A stretch of 64,000 nucleotides of DNA from Xenorhabdus eapokensis (lineage in GTDB: Bacteria; Pseudomonadota; Gammaproteobacteria; Enterobacterales; Enterobacteriaceae). The notes below the pieces were generated by a model, which worked only from the letters and a program-made list of their open reading frames with translations, was not told where the DNA came from and did not search any database. The DNA is taken from contig NZ_MKGQ01000018.1 in NCBI RefSeq assembly GCF_001908105.1, forward strand, positions 10,737-74,736. The letters run 5' to 3'. This document shows positions 36,720 through 46,750 of this stretch, piece by piece (the first letter of the stretch is position 1; every line of letters begins with the position of its first letter). The position numbers were made by a program, and so were the translations under genes.

Positions 36720-37406
36720 TTGAAATATTTTCGCATTTTAATTTTTATTTTTATCTGTATTTTCAATACGAACATCTCTTTTGCTGGCGTCGTCATTGGC
36801 GGCACACGGGTGGTTTATATTAGTGACCAGAAAGAAGCCTCTATTTCCATAGACAATCCAGAAACCGACATTTCTTACCTTATTCAATCATGGGTTCAAG
36901 GTGAGGATGATGAAATGAAAGCACCTTTTATTATCACTCCCCCACTTTTCAAATTAACAGCCGAGAATGAAAATGTTTTACGGATTGTTAAAATTGGTAA
37001 TGCATTACCTGATGATAAAGAATCTTTGTTCTGGCTCAATATCAAGTCTATTCCTGCTACAACCAAATCAGAACAGAATCAATTGCAAATCACGGTGAAA
37101 TCTCGGTTCAAGCTATTCTATCGTCCTGCTAACTTAGCTGACAATGCCGGTATTGCTTATAAGTCTCTGAAGTTCAAAACCGATGGAGACAAACTCATTG
37201 CGGAAAATCCAACGCCCTACTATATCTCTTTTTCTGAGTTGACCACTGGCAATAATGTAGAAAACTACGAGATTAAATCTGCGGGAATGCTCCCTCCTTT
37301 TCAACAAAGGACTTGGAATATTCCTGTAAAAAATATCAGCCAAGTGACTTGGAAAACAATTAATGATTTTGGTGGCGTGACACCGGAAGAAAGACGCAAG
37401 TTGTAA
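36720..37406 (+). CDS. Periplasmic fimbrial chaperone (PapD/FimC-like)
   Basis: A 228-residue chaperone with signal peptide and two Ig-like domains. Family landmarks are 'GVVIGGTRVVYISDQKEASI' at the mature start, 'FIITPPLFKL', 'SLFWLNIKSIP' and 'KSRFKLFYRP' (subunit-binding strand). The start is taken as TTG 36720, eight bases after GGAG; the upstream TTG 36702 overlaps that ribosome binding site. It delivers pilins to the usher encoded downstream. Confidence 0.92.
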   Translation: MKYFRILIFIFICIFNTNISFAGVVIGGTRVVYISDQKEASISIDNPETDISYLIQSWVQGEDDEMKAPFIITPPLFKLTAENENVLRIVKIGNALPDDKESLFWLNIKSIPATTKSEQNQLQITVKSRFKLFYRPANLADNAGIAYKSLKFKTDGDKLIAENPTPYYISFSELTTGNNVENYEIKSAGMLPPFQQRTWNIPVKNISQVTWKTINDFGGVTPEERRKL

Positions 37407-37498
37407 TTAAAAAACTAATTGTAATAAAAAACTATATACCCAATAAACTTCAAGGGACAACCTGGAGAATAGCGGGTATATCAAAATAGAAATTTATT

Positions 37499-40054
37499 AT
37501 GGATAACTATCGTCATTATCTTCAACGAAATCGTCCTGATAATTTGGCATTATTTATCAGGATAAGCTTGCATTGTCTATATTGCAGGGTGCCTCTCTGT
37601 GCATTATTAACCACATCTCTTTTGATGTATAACAATAAAACCCACGCTGAAGAGTATTTCAACATCAATGCGTTGGAAATCCATTCCGGTTTTGAAGATA
37701 TTGATCTGTCTATCTTTACTCAAGATGATCAGCAACCTCCCGGACGTTATTGGGTCGATATCTATCTTAATCGGGAAAAAGTAGATACGAGAAATGTCGA
37801 TTTTATTATCGTCAATAACAAGCTATCTCCCCAAATTAAGATACAGCAACTCAGGAAAATCGGAGTAAATATTGAATCATTTCCCGCACTGCTTACTTTG
37901 CCACAAGAAACAGAACTTACTGATCTTGGCAAATATATTCCATCCGCATCGACATCTTTCGATTTCAAACATCAGCGACTGGATATCAGTATTCCCCAAG
38001 CGGCCTTGAATAGACAGGCGAGAGATTATGTCCCCCCCCATTTGTGGGATCAGGGATTAACTTCCCTGTTGGTCAACTATAGTTATAATGGCTCCATGAG
38101 TTGGCAGGATGATCAAGTAGGTTCAACAAAGAACCATTTTCTCAACCTCAGAACGGGGGTTAATTGGCAAGCATGGCGTTTGCGCAACTATTCCACTTAC
38201 AGTAGCCAAGATAGAAAATGGCAGAATATCAATACATACCTTCAGCGAGATATTCATGCACTGAAAAGCCAATTAATATTTGGAGACAGTTATACCCCCT
38301 CGCTTATTTTTGATAGCTTTCAGTTTCGCGGCATGCAGTTGTCTTCCGATGACAATATGTTGCCCGATAGTTTAAAAGGATTTGCACCGATAATTAGAGG
38401 AATTGCCCAAAGCAATGCCCAAGTAACCATCAAACAAAATGGTTATATTATCTATGAATCTTACGTTTCTCCTGGGCCTTTTGTCATTAATGATCTCCAT
38501 CCGACAACATCAACAGGAGATATAGAAATTATTGTCAAAGAAGCTGATGGGAAAGAACATCGTTCTGTACAAACTTTTTCCGTTGTGCCAATTATGTTAC
38601 GAGAAAATAGCCTGCGACATTCCCTGACTTTGGGAAAATACCAATCTAATTCTCATCGTGGAAAAAAACCCTATTTCATGCAGGGTACGGTGATTTACGG
38701 TATCTCCAATCGTGTCACTGCCTATGGTGGAACCACGATTGCAAAAGATTACCAATCCATCGCCTTGGGTACGGGCTATAGTCTCTCCCATTGGGGTTCT
38801 CTTTCCTTTGATGTAACTTCCGCTAAAACCAATTTAATGTCGAAAGCCAACTATTATGGTCAATCTTACCGTTTCCAATATGCCAAAGATCTATCTCAGA
38901 CAGGCACTAACCTCACTTTCTCCGGTTATCGTTACTCGACACGAAATTTTTACGATTTTAAAGAAGCGAATGAGTTGAATACTACAATCGATGGCAGGAG
39001 CAGTAATAAACGCAGTAAATTGCAGTTACACATTAATCAATCCCTTGGTGATTGGGGAACCATTTATTTATCTGCTTTTCAGCAAGACTATTGGCACCAG
39101 AAAGGCTATGAAAGGAATATCAGTGCGGGTTATAACACAAGTTACAATTCGATTAATTATAGCTTAAATTATTCTCACAGCGACTTCTCCGGTTCAAATC
39201 GCAATGAGCAAATTGTCTCATTTAGCATGCAAATTCCCTTTGATCGGTGGCTGAAAAATAGCTGGGTGAGCTATAACATGACCAGCAACAAAAACAGTGA
39301 TACGTCTCATCAAGTTAGTTTAAATGGTACAGCTTTTGAAGATAATAATCTGATTTATAGCATTCAGCAAAATTATACTGGCCGTAATCAAAGTGTTGGC
39401 GGAAATATCAACGCAGAATATAAAGGAGCCTATGGTCAGGTCAGCGCGGGTTACAATTACGATAAATACTCCAGGCAATTCACTTATGGTTTAAATGGTG
39501 GGATTGTTGCCCATCCATATGGCATCACCCTTTCCCAATCGTTGGGAGATACATCGGTATTAGTCCGTGCCAGTGGTGCTTCAAACGTCAAAGTGCAAAA
39601 TCACACCGGCATCAAAACTGACTGGCAAGGCTATACCATCGTGCCGTATGCCAGTAGCTATCGAAAAAACCGTATTGCGCTGGATACTCACTCAATGAGT
39701 AACAACGTTGATATTGATATCAATACGCAAACTATTATTCCAACCCAAGGTTCACTGACTCTGGCCAATTTTCAGACCCGCATTGGTTATCGCGTTTTGC
39801 TAACACTTTCCCATCAAGGTAAAGAAATCCCATTTGGTGCAACTGCAACACTGGAAAAACAGCATGACATTGATGACACCAACAGCGTCATTGTTAGTAA
39901 TGATGGACAAGTTTATTTCAGTGGCATTCCTAAATCAGGTCGGATATGGGTTAAATGGGGACACAAAACAATGCAAGAATGTCGTGTCAATTATCGACTA
40001 CCTGATGAAGAACCCGTTTCAGGTTTGTATATGATTGAAGCCTCTTGTGAATAA
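37499..40054 (+). CDS. Fimbrial outer-membrane usher
   Basis: An 851-residue usher of normal length. It has an N-terminal periplasmic domain ('YFNINALEIHSGFEDIDLSI'), a 24-strand barrel with plug ('RGMQLSSDDNMLPDSLKGFA', 'SYVSPGPFVINDLHPT'), and C-terminal domains ending with 'ECRVNYRLPDE' and Cys-Glu. A somewhat long N-terminal stretch precedes the mature start near 'HAEEYF'. It secretes and polymerises the pilins. Its 3' end overlaps the open frame of the next gene, supporting co-transcription. Confidence 0.93.
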   Translation: MDNYRHYLQRNRPDNLALFIRISLHCLYCRVPLCALLTTSLLMYNNKTHAEEYFNINALEIHSGFEDIDLSIFTQDDQQPPGRYWVDIYLNREKVDTRNVDFIIVNNKLSPQIKIQQLRKIGVNIESFPALLTLPQETELTDLGKYIPSASTSFDFKHQRLDISIPQAALNRQARDYVPPHLWDQGLTSLLVNYSYNGSMSWQDDQVGSTKNHFLNLRTGVNWQAWRLRNYSTYSSQDRKWQNINTYLQRDIHALKSQLIFGDSYTPSLIFDSFQFRGMQLSSDDNMLPDSLKGFAPIIRGIAQSNAQVTIKQNGYIIYESYVSPGPFVINDLHPTTSTGDIEIIVKEADGKEHRSVQTFSVVPIMLRENSLRHSLTLGKYQSNSHRGKKPYFMQGTVIYGISNRVTAYGGTTIAKDYQSIALGTGYSLSHWGSLSFDVTSAKTNLMSKANYYGQSYRFQYAKDLSQTGTNLTFSGYRYSTRNFYDFKEANELNTTIDGRSSNKRSKLQLHINQSLGDWGTIYLSAFQQDYWHQKGYERNISAGYNTSYNSINYSLNYSHSDFSGSNRNEQIVSFSMQIPFDRWLKNSWVSYNMTSNKNSDTSHQVSLNGTAFEDNNLIYSIQQNYTGRNQSVGGNINAEYKGAYGQVSAGYNYDKYSRQFTYGLNGGIVAHPYGITLSQSLGDTSVLVRASGASNVKVQNHTGIKTDWQGYTIVPYASSYRKNRIALDTHSMSNNVDIDINTQTIIPTQGSLTLANFQTRIGYRVLLTLSHQGKEIPFGATATLEKQHDIDDTNSVIVSNDGQVYFSGIPKSGRIWVKWGHKTMQECRVNYRLPDEEPVSGLYMIEASCE

Positions 40055-40121
40055 TCTCTTACAAATAGCAATTTCGACATATTTATTTGATATAAAACTA
40101 AAAAATAGTAGGTATTATTCT

Positions 40122-41120
40122 ATGGTCAACAAATTAAAATTGTTATTGGTAAGTACATTTCTCATCGGCACGATGAGTAGTTTTACTAGTTTAGCGTATA
40201 ATTGCCAATATTCTGCGGGTTTTGTGCCTGATATGATGACTCCGGTTTCTTTTGGTACGATTACGGTTCCCAGAAATCATCCTATCGGGACAACTATCAA
40301 AGAAATACGTCTGGATCAGGTGGATGAGAAAGGTAATATCGCCCTCTGCGATACCAACCTGTCTACAAGATGGGAACAACCTGATCTTAACCCTGCGAAC
40401 TACAACTTTGACGCCATTTATGAATCCGGCGTTCCGGGAGTTGGTATCCGCATTAACACGTGGGGAGCAGGTTATGGTATTGATTGGCTACCCAGAACAG
40501 CAACCAATCCACCCACTTGCCCTTCACCGCTGTACTTTCAATGGAAAACACAATATTGCGGAGGATCATGGGGGTATTTAACAGTGCAGTTGATAAAAAT
40601 TGCACCAACAACCGGTTCGGGAGCTGTCAATTCGGCGAAACTGACTCGTGCTATATTAGGTTACAATACCCCTATTCATACTTTCTATTTGTCGAATACT
40701 TATATCATGACCAAAGGCTGTTCTCTCAATCGAAAGATGATTTCAGTCAATATGGGAGAGGTTAAAAAAAGTGATTTTCGAGGTATTAACAGTACCGCGG
40801 GAATGCAACATTTTGATATCGATATAAATTGTGATGCGAATGTGAATGTCGGACTGACGTTGGATGGAAGGTCTGCAAGCTGGAATACCCAAGATATCTG
40901 GGCATTGGATTATAGTGACAACGTCACGGCAAAGGGGATTGGTTTACAGATACTATATCAAAACCGCCCCGTAACGATGCGTACTCCAGTTGTATCTGGC
41001 TCCACTCAGTCAGGTGGAAATATAACTATTCCATTGTATGCCCGTTATATCCAGACAGAAGCAGAAGTTAAACCGGGCAAAGCAGATGCCACAGTAACAA
41101 TTACTTTTGTATATCAATAA
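40122..41120 (+). CDS. Two-domain fimbrial tip adhesin
   Basis: A 332-residue exported protein. The signal peptide ends 'FTSLAYN'; an N-terminal receptor-binding domain with several cysteines spans about 20-190; a C-terminal pilin domain starts near 'KGCSLNRKMISVNMGEVKKS' and ends 'DATVTITFVYQ'. This is the FimH/MrpH-like tip adhesin layout. The start is ATG 40122, which gives a proper signal peptide, rather than the TTG 40035 inside the usher gene. The binding specificity is unknown; the lectin domain is not one I recognise. It is the last gene of the operon. Confidence 0.85.
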   Translation: MVNKLKLLLVSTFLIGTMSSFTSLAYNCQYSAGFVPDMMTPVSFGTITVPRNHPIGTTIKEIRLDQVDEKGNIALCDTNLSTRWEQPDLNPANYNFDAIYESGVPGVGIRINTWGAGYGIDWLPRTATNPPTCPSPLYFQWKTQYCGGSWGYLTVQLIKIAPTTGSGAVNSAKLTRAILGYNTPIHTFYLSNTYIMTKGCSLNRKMISVNMGEVKKSDFRGINSTAGMQHFDIDINCDANVNVGLTLDGRSASWNTQDIWALDYSDNVTAKGIGLQILYQNRPVTMRTPVVSGSTQSGGNITIPLYARYIQTEAEVKPGKADATVTITFVYQ

Positions 41121-41191
41121 ATAAAGATTATTTCCCTGCTTGGCATTTAGTGAGGTTGTTGTTAAGTGGGGGTTTAGTTGTTTAAATTTTG

Positions 41192-41207
41192 AAGTATGTT
41201 GTAACTA
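41192..41207 (+). repeat. Right copy of 16-bp direct repeat flanking the fimbrial operon
   Basis: AAGTATGTTGTAACTA, identical to 35431-35446, lies 71 bases past the adhesin stop and upstream of the hrpA terminator. Confidence 0.65.
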
Positions 41208-41250
41208 TAAAAAGCTTATGGAATTTTTAGGCGTAAAGTAACGAAATTAC

Positions 41251-41276
41251 GGGGCAGCATAAACCATAACTGCCCC
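41251..41276. terminator. Terminator of hrpA
   Basis: GGGGCAG and CTGCCCC form a 7-bp GC-rich stem just past the hrpA stop. The minus-strand tail is moderately T-rich. Confidence 0.65.
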
Positions 41277-41282
41277 TACATA

Positions 41283-44200
41283 TCACGATGCGATATTTTC
41301 CATCGCCTGTAATATACGCTTATCAGATATTGGATACGCAGTACCCAATTGTTGGGCAAACAGGCTGATTCGAAGTTCTTCTATCATCCAACGAACTTCT
41401 TTTACTTCCGGTAATGGTTTTTGCTGAACAGACAGTTTGGCCAACCATTGCTGCCATTGACGTTGGATATGCTCAACTCTGCTCATATGCGCCCTATCCT
41501 TGTTAGGATCTACCGCCAATTTTTCCAATCGACGTTCTATGCCATTCAAATAACGCAAAACATCAGCCAGACGTTTCCAACCGTGGGAAGTCACAAAGCC
41601 ATTAAAGACCAGACCAGAAATTTGTTCTTTGATATCGGATAGCGCCAGTGCGAGAGAGATATCCACCCGCCCTTTCAGGCGCTTGTTGATATTAAAGACT
41701 GCTGTCAGGATCTGCTCCACTTGCTTGGCAATATCCACCACTGCGTCATTCAAATCAGCACGAACTTTATCATGCAAACTAGAAAATGCCTGTTCATTCC
41801 AGACTGGCCCGCCATTTTCTGCGATCAATTTATCAACACCACAGGAAATACAATCATCAATCAAATCCAATACTTTTCCATAGGGATTGAAATACAACCC
41901 CAGTTTAGATTTGTTCGGTAATTTTTCATGTAAGTATTTAATCGGCGATGGAATATTCAACAATAACAAACGACGTGTTCCTTCCCACATTGCATTTTGC
42001 TGTTCTGATTCGGTTTCGAACAATTTGATGCCGATACTGTCCTTTTCATCCACCAATGCCGGAAATGCCTTAACAGAATAGCCTCCGCGTTTCTGTTCAT
42101 AACATTCAGGCAATGTACCAAAGCTCCAGATATGCAATCCATTTTGTTCTATGCCATCATCTGCAACCGCCGAAAGCGTTTCCTGAACTTTTTCTTTCAA
42201 TTTCAGTTTTAGTGCTGACAGATCTTTGCTTTCCGCTAACGGTTTATTTTTTTCACCCGTTTTATTCTCTCCAATAATGCGGAATGTAATCTTTAAATGA
42301 TCAGGCACTTGTTCTAACTGCCAGTCATCGCGTGACACTGTCACCCCTGTCATACGACGTAATTCTTTCTCAAGGCTATCCAATAAAGGAGCCTGAGGTT
42401 GGGTCACACGCTCCAGAAATGCCTGTGCATAGTTAGGTGCCGGAACAAAATTACGGCGGATGGGTTTTGGCAATGATTTAATCAATGCAATAACCAATTC
42501 ATGACGAATTCCTGGAATTTGCCAATCAAATCCTTCATCTTTGACTTGATTCAACACCGGTAAAGGAATATGCACTGTTACGCCATCGGCATCGGTTCCT
42601 GGTTCAAATTGATAACTCAAACGGAATTGCAAGTTACCTTGATACCAGTAATTTGGATAATCCAACGCACTGACTTTATTTGCATCCCCTTTGATTAGCA
42701 TGCTCTTTTCAAAGTTGAGCAATTCGGGCTGATCTTTACTGGCGACTTTCCACCAGCGATCAAAATGGCGCGAAGAAATAACGTCCTTGCCAATACGCTG
42801 ATCGTAGAAACTAAACAAGGTTTCATCATCCACCAGAATATCCCGTCGGCGAGACTTATGTTCCAGTTCTTCAACTTCTTCACGCAATTTCAAATTAGCG
42901 CGGAAAAATGAATGACGGGTTTGCCAATCACCTTCTACCAATGCATGGCGGATGAATAATTCGCGGCACAACATGGGATCGATTCGGCTGTAATTTACCA
43001 GACGACCTGTCACAACCGGCAAACCATACAAGGTGACTTTTTCCATAGCCATTACCGCTCCTTGAGACTTCTGCCAGTGCGGTTCACTATAGTGCTTTTT
43101 GATTAAATGGGCAGCCAATGGCTCTACCCATTCTGGTTCGATGCGCGCGGCAATACGTCCCCACAAACGGCTGGTTTCCACCAATTCAGCCACCATCGCC
43201 CATTTTGGTGGTTTTTTAAATAGCCCTGAGCCAGGAAAAACAGAAAAACGGGCATTGCGTGCACCGGTATATTCCTGTTTATCCGTGTCTTTTTGCCCAA
43301 TATGGGATAACAACCCTACCAGCAAGGCAATATGGATACTGCGATAATCTGCTTCCTGACTGTTAATCGGCAGGCCAATTTCTTTCACAACTTGCCGTAG
43401 CTGAGTATAAATATCCTGCCATTCCCTAACACGAAGATAATTCAGATAATCTTGCCGACAAAGTTTGCGGAATTGGGAACTGGAAAGCGCTTTCTGCTGT
43501 TCCACCAGAAAATCCCATAGCTTCAGGAAGGCGATAAAATCTGAATCTTTATCCGCAAAACGACGATGTTTTTCATCAGAAGCCTGCTGCTTTTCCAACG
43601 GCCTTTCCCGTGGATCTTGAATCGACAAAGCGGATGCAATGACCATCACTTCACGCACGCAACCATGTGCTTTAGCTTCCAGCACCATACGCGCCAAACG
43701 GGGATCAATAGGCAACTGAGCCAATTGCCTTCCTATTGGGGTTAACCGATAAGCTCCCTCTGACAATGACTCCGGATCGATAGCGCCTAGCTCTTCCAAC
43801 AGGCGAACCCCATCCTGGATATTACGTTTATCCGGCGCTTCAACAAATGGGAACGCGCTGACATCGCCCAAACCAATAGCAGTCATTTGCAGAATAACGG
43901 AAGCCAGATTAGTGCGCAAAATTTCAGGATCAGTGAATTGTGGACGTGACAAAAAATCCTCTTCCGCATAAAGACGAATACAAATCCCGTCCGAAACACG
44001 GCCACAACGCCCTTTTCGCTGATTAGCCGATGCCTGCGATACCGGTTCTATCGGCAGGCGCTGCACTTTGGTGCGATAGCTGTATCGGCTAATACGTGCA
44101 AAACCGGTATCGATCACGTATTTGATGCCTGGTACTGTCAGTGACGTTTCTGCCACGTTGGTTGCCAAAATAATGCGGCGACCAACATGGGGTTGAAAGA

Positions 44201-45203
44201 TTCTGTTCTGCTCGCTGTTAGACAACCGTGCAAAAAGTGGCAAAATTTCAGTATGTGGGAAATTTTGCTTATTGAGAGCATCCGCCGTATCACGAATTTC
44301 TCGTTCACCGCTCATGAATACCAGTATGTCACCTGAGCTTTCACGCCCTAATTCATCCACTGCGTCAATAATGGCTTCAAGCTGGTCTCGATCACTGTCA
44401 TTATCACCACCCGCCACGGGACGATAACGCACTTCTACCGGATAAGTACGTCCAGATACTTCAATAATTGGTGCATTGTTAAAATGGCGGGAAAAACGTT
44501 CAGGATCGATGGTTGCAGAGGTAATGATAACTTTCAGATCTGGACGTTTTGCCAGTAATTGACGCAGATAACCGAGGATAAAATCGATATTCAAGCTGCG
44601 TTCATGGGCTTCATCGATAATTAACGTATCATATTGCAATAACAAACGATCTTGCTGCAATTCTGCCAAGAGAATACCGTCAGTCATCAATTTGACCAGC
44701 GTATTTTCACTGACCTGATCATTAAAACGAACTTTATAACCAACCGTCGAACCAAGCGGCGTTTCCAGTTCATCGGCAATGCGGTTAGCAACCGAACGCG
44801 CTGCCAAACGACGAGGTTGGGTATGACCGATTAACCCTTTGACACCCCTTCCCAATTCAAGGCAGATTTTAGGGATCTGAGTTGTTTTACCTGAACCGGT
44901 TTCCCCGGCAATGATAACAACCTGATTATCCCGAATAGCTTTATAGATATCATCTTTCTTCTGGCTAACCGGCAGGTTTTCAGGATATTGAATCGAAGGA
45001 CATGCAGACTGGCGATTCATGACTTTCTGTTTTGCAATCGCTATATCCGCAGCGATGGATTGCACTACAGCCTGCAAGGAGGCTTGATTCTTTATTTTTG
45101 CTGCTCCATACAGACGTTTTTTTAAACGGAACTGATCGCGCAACGGTGTGTGATCAAGTTCAGAGAATAATTCAGAAAATGATACTGTCAAAGGTGATTC
45201 CAC
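41283..45203 (-). CDS. hrpA: ATP-dependent RNA helicase HrpA
   Basis: A 1306-residue DEAH-box helicase, the length of E. coli HrpA (1300). Motif I is 'IIAGETGSGKTTQIPK', motif II is 'LIIDEAHERSLN', motif III is 'ITSATID', and motif VI is 'QRKGRCGRVSDG'. HA2 and OB-fold domains and a long DUF3418 C terminus ('VRWMIEELRISLFAQQLG') follow. It rescues ribosomes stalled or collided on mRNA. It is divergent from azoR, as in E. coli. Confidence 0.97.
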   Translation of the reverse strand: MESPLTVSFSELFSELDHTPLRDQFRLKKRLYGAAKIKNQASLQAVVQSIAADIAIAKQKVMNRQSACPSIQYPENLPVSQKKDDIYKAIRDNQVVIIAGETGSGKTTQIPKICLELGRGVKGLIGHTQPRRLAARSVANRIADELETPLGSTVGYKVRFNDQVSENTLVKLMTDGILLAELQQDRLLLQYDTLIIDEAHERSLNIDFILGYLRQLLAKRPDLKVIITSATIDPERFSRHFNNAPIIEVSGRTYPVEVRYRPVAGGDNDSDRDQLEAIIDAVDELGRESSGDILVFMSGEREIRDTADALNKQNFPHTEILPLFARLSNSEQNRIFQPHVGRRIILATNVAETSLTVPGIKYVIDTGFARISRYSYRTKVQRLPIEPVSQASANQRKGRCGRVSDGICIRLYAEEDFLSRPQFTDPEILRTNLASVILQMTAIGLGDVSAFPFVEAPDKRNIQDGVRLLEELGAIDPESLSEGAYRLTPIGRQLAQLPIDPRLARMVLEAKAHGCVREVMVIASALSIQDPRERPLEKQQASDEKHRRFADKDSDFIAFLKLWDFLVEQQKALSSSQFRKLCRQDYLNYLRVREWQDIYTQLRQVVKEIGLPINSQEADYRSIHIALLVGLLSHIGQKDTDKQEYTGARNARFSVFPGSGLFKKPPKWAMVAELVETSRLWGRIAARIEPEWVEPLAAHLIKKHYSEPHWQKSQGAVMAMEKVTLYGLPVVTGRLVNYSRIDPMLCRELFIRHALVEGDWQTRHSFFRANLKLREEVEELEHKSRRRDILVDDETLFSFYDQRIGKDVISSRHFDRWWKVASKDQPELLNFEKSMLIKGDANKVSALDYPNYWYQGNLQFRLSYQFEPGTDADGVTVHIPLPVLNQVKDEGFDWQIPGIRHELVIALIKSLPKPIRRNFVPAPNYAQAFLERVTQPQAPLLDSLEKELRRMTGVTVSRDDWQLEQVPDHLKITFRIIGENKTGEKNKPLAESKDLSALKLKLKEKVQETLSAVADDGIEQNGLHIWSFGTLPECYEQKRGGYSVKAFPALVDEKDSIGIKLFETESEQQNAMWEGTRRLLLLNIPSPIKYLHEKLPNKSKLGLYFNPYGKVLDLIDDCISCGVDKLIAENGGPVWNEQAFSSLHDKVRADLNDAVVDIAKQVEQILTAVFNINKRLKGRVDISLALALSDIKEQISGLVFNGFVTSHGWKRLADVLRYLNGIERRLEKLAVDPNKDRAHMSRVEHIQRQWQQWLAKLSVQQKPLPEVKEVRWMIEELRISLFAQQLGTAYPISDKRILQAMENIAS

Positions 45204-46150
<947 letters not shown>

Positions 46151-46175
46151 TATTGTTCCGCAGAATTATAAAGAT

Positions 46176-46201
46176 AGCGCACCATTCGGCGCGCTTATTT
46201 T
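46176..46201 (+). terminator. Terminator of azoR
   Basis: AGCGC and GCGCT form a short stem followed by TATTTTT. It overlaps the end of the convergent ydbL gene. Confidence 0.5.
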
Positions 46202-46515
46202 TGCACCCAATTGCCATTAATACCGAGCACATATTCTCCAGAAGCGGCACGGTTTACCAACTTTTCTCCTGCCATCCTGGCAACTTGCGCAGTCGTCATG
46301 TTGTTTTGAGCCGCTATCTCAGCGTATTTCTTTTGCCGCTCATCGTTAACTCTTTTAACCACTGATTGAGCATCCTGGGTATTCTTTACCTGTGCCAGAT
46401 AGCCACTAAATGTCTCTCCCACCAGCCCTTGCTGTTTTGCTTCATTCAACGTCATGCCCATAGCAAAGGAACTGAATAGCAGGCTTAACAGAAATATTAT
46501 TCCTATTTTTTTCAT
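46195..46515 (-). CDS. ydbL: YdbL, periplasmic DUF1318 protein
   Basis: A 106-residue exported protein with a signal peptide (residues 1-19) and the DUF1318 region ('LNEAKQQGLVGETFSGYLAQ', 'VNDERQKKYAEIAAQNNMT'). It is the third gene of the ydbH-ynbE-ydbL operon. In E. coli, YdbL is reported to modulate the YdbH-YnbE envelope bridge. Gap to ynbE is 10 bases. Confidence 0.93.
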   Translation of the reverse strand: MKKIGIIFLLSLLFSSFAMGMTLNEAKQQGLVGETFSGYLAQVKNTQDAQSVVKRVNDERQKKYAEIAAQNNMTTAQVARMAGEKLVNRAASGEYVLGINGNWVQK

Positions 46516-46525
46516 GTGTTAGCCC

Positions 46526-46750
46526 TTAGAATAAGTTAGAGTTATCTTTGAGCATATCTTCAATTTGTCTGTCAACCTTAATATGAATTTCGTGCTCAAT
46601 TTTGACATTCATGTTGATGTTGATAGGCTTATCCGGTGTCGCCACTTCCAATCTGAGACAACCCACTAATGCCATACTGAATAAGGCTACGCTGACCAAC
46701 ATCACACCCACTTTTACCGTTGGCAACCTGAATCTAATGTTCGTTCTCAT
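46526..46750 (-). CDS. ynbE: YnbE, outer-membrane lipoprotein
   Basis: A 74-residue lipoprotein with a lipobox ending 'MALVGC' near residue 31, then 'NMNVKIEHEIHIKVDRQIE'. E. coli YnbE is 61 residues; the extra length is at the N terminus. An internal start at a later Met (such as M17) would give the usual short signal, but ATG 46750 overlaps the ydbH stop by four bases, which favours it. It partners YdbH by beta-strand stacking at the outer membrane (established for E. coli). Confidence 0.9.
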   Translation of the reverse strand: MRTNIRFRLPTVKVGVMLVSVALFSMALVGCLRLEVATPDKPININMNVKIEHEIHIKVDRQIEDMLKDNSNLF

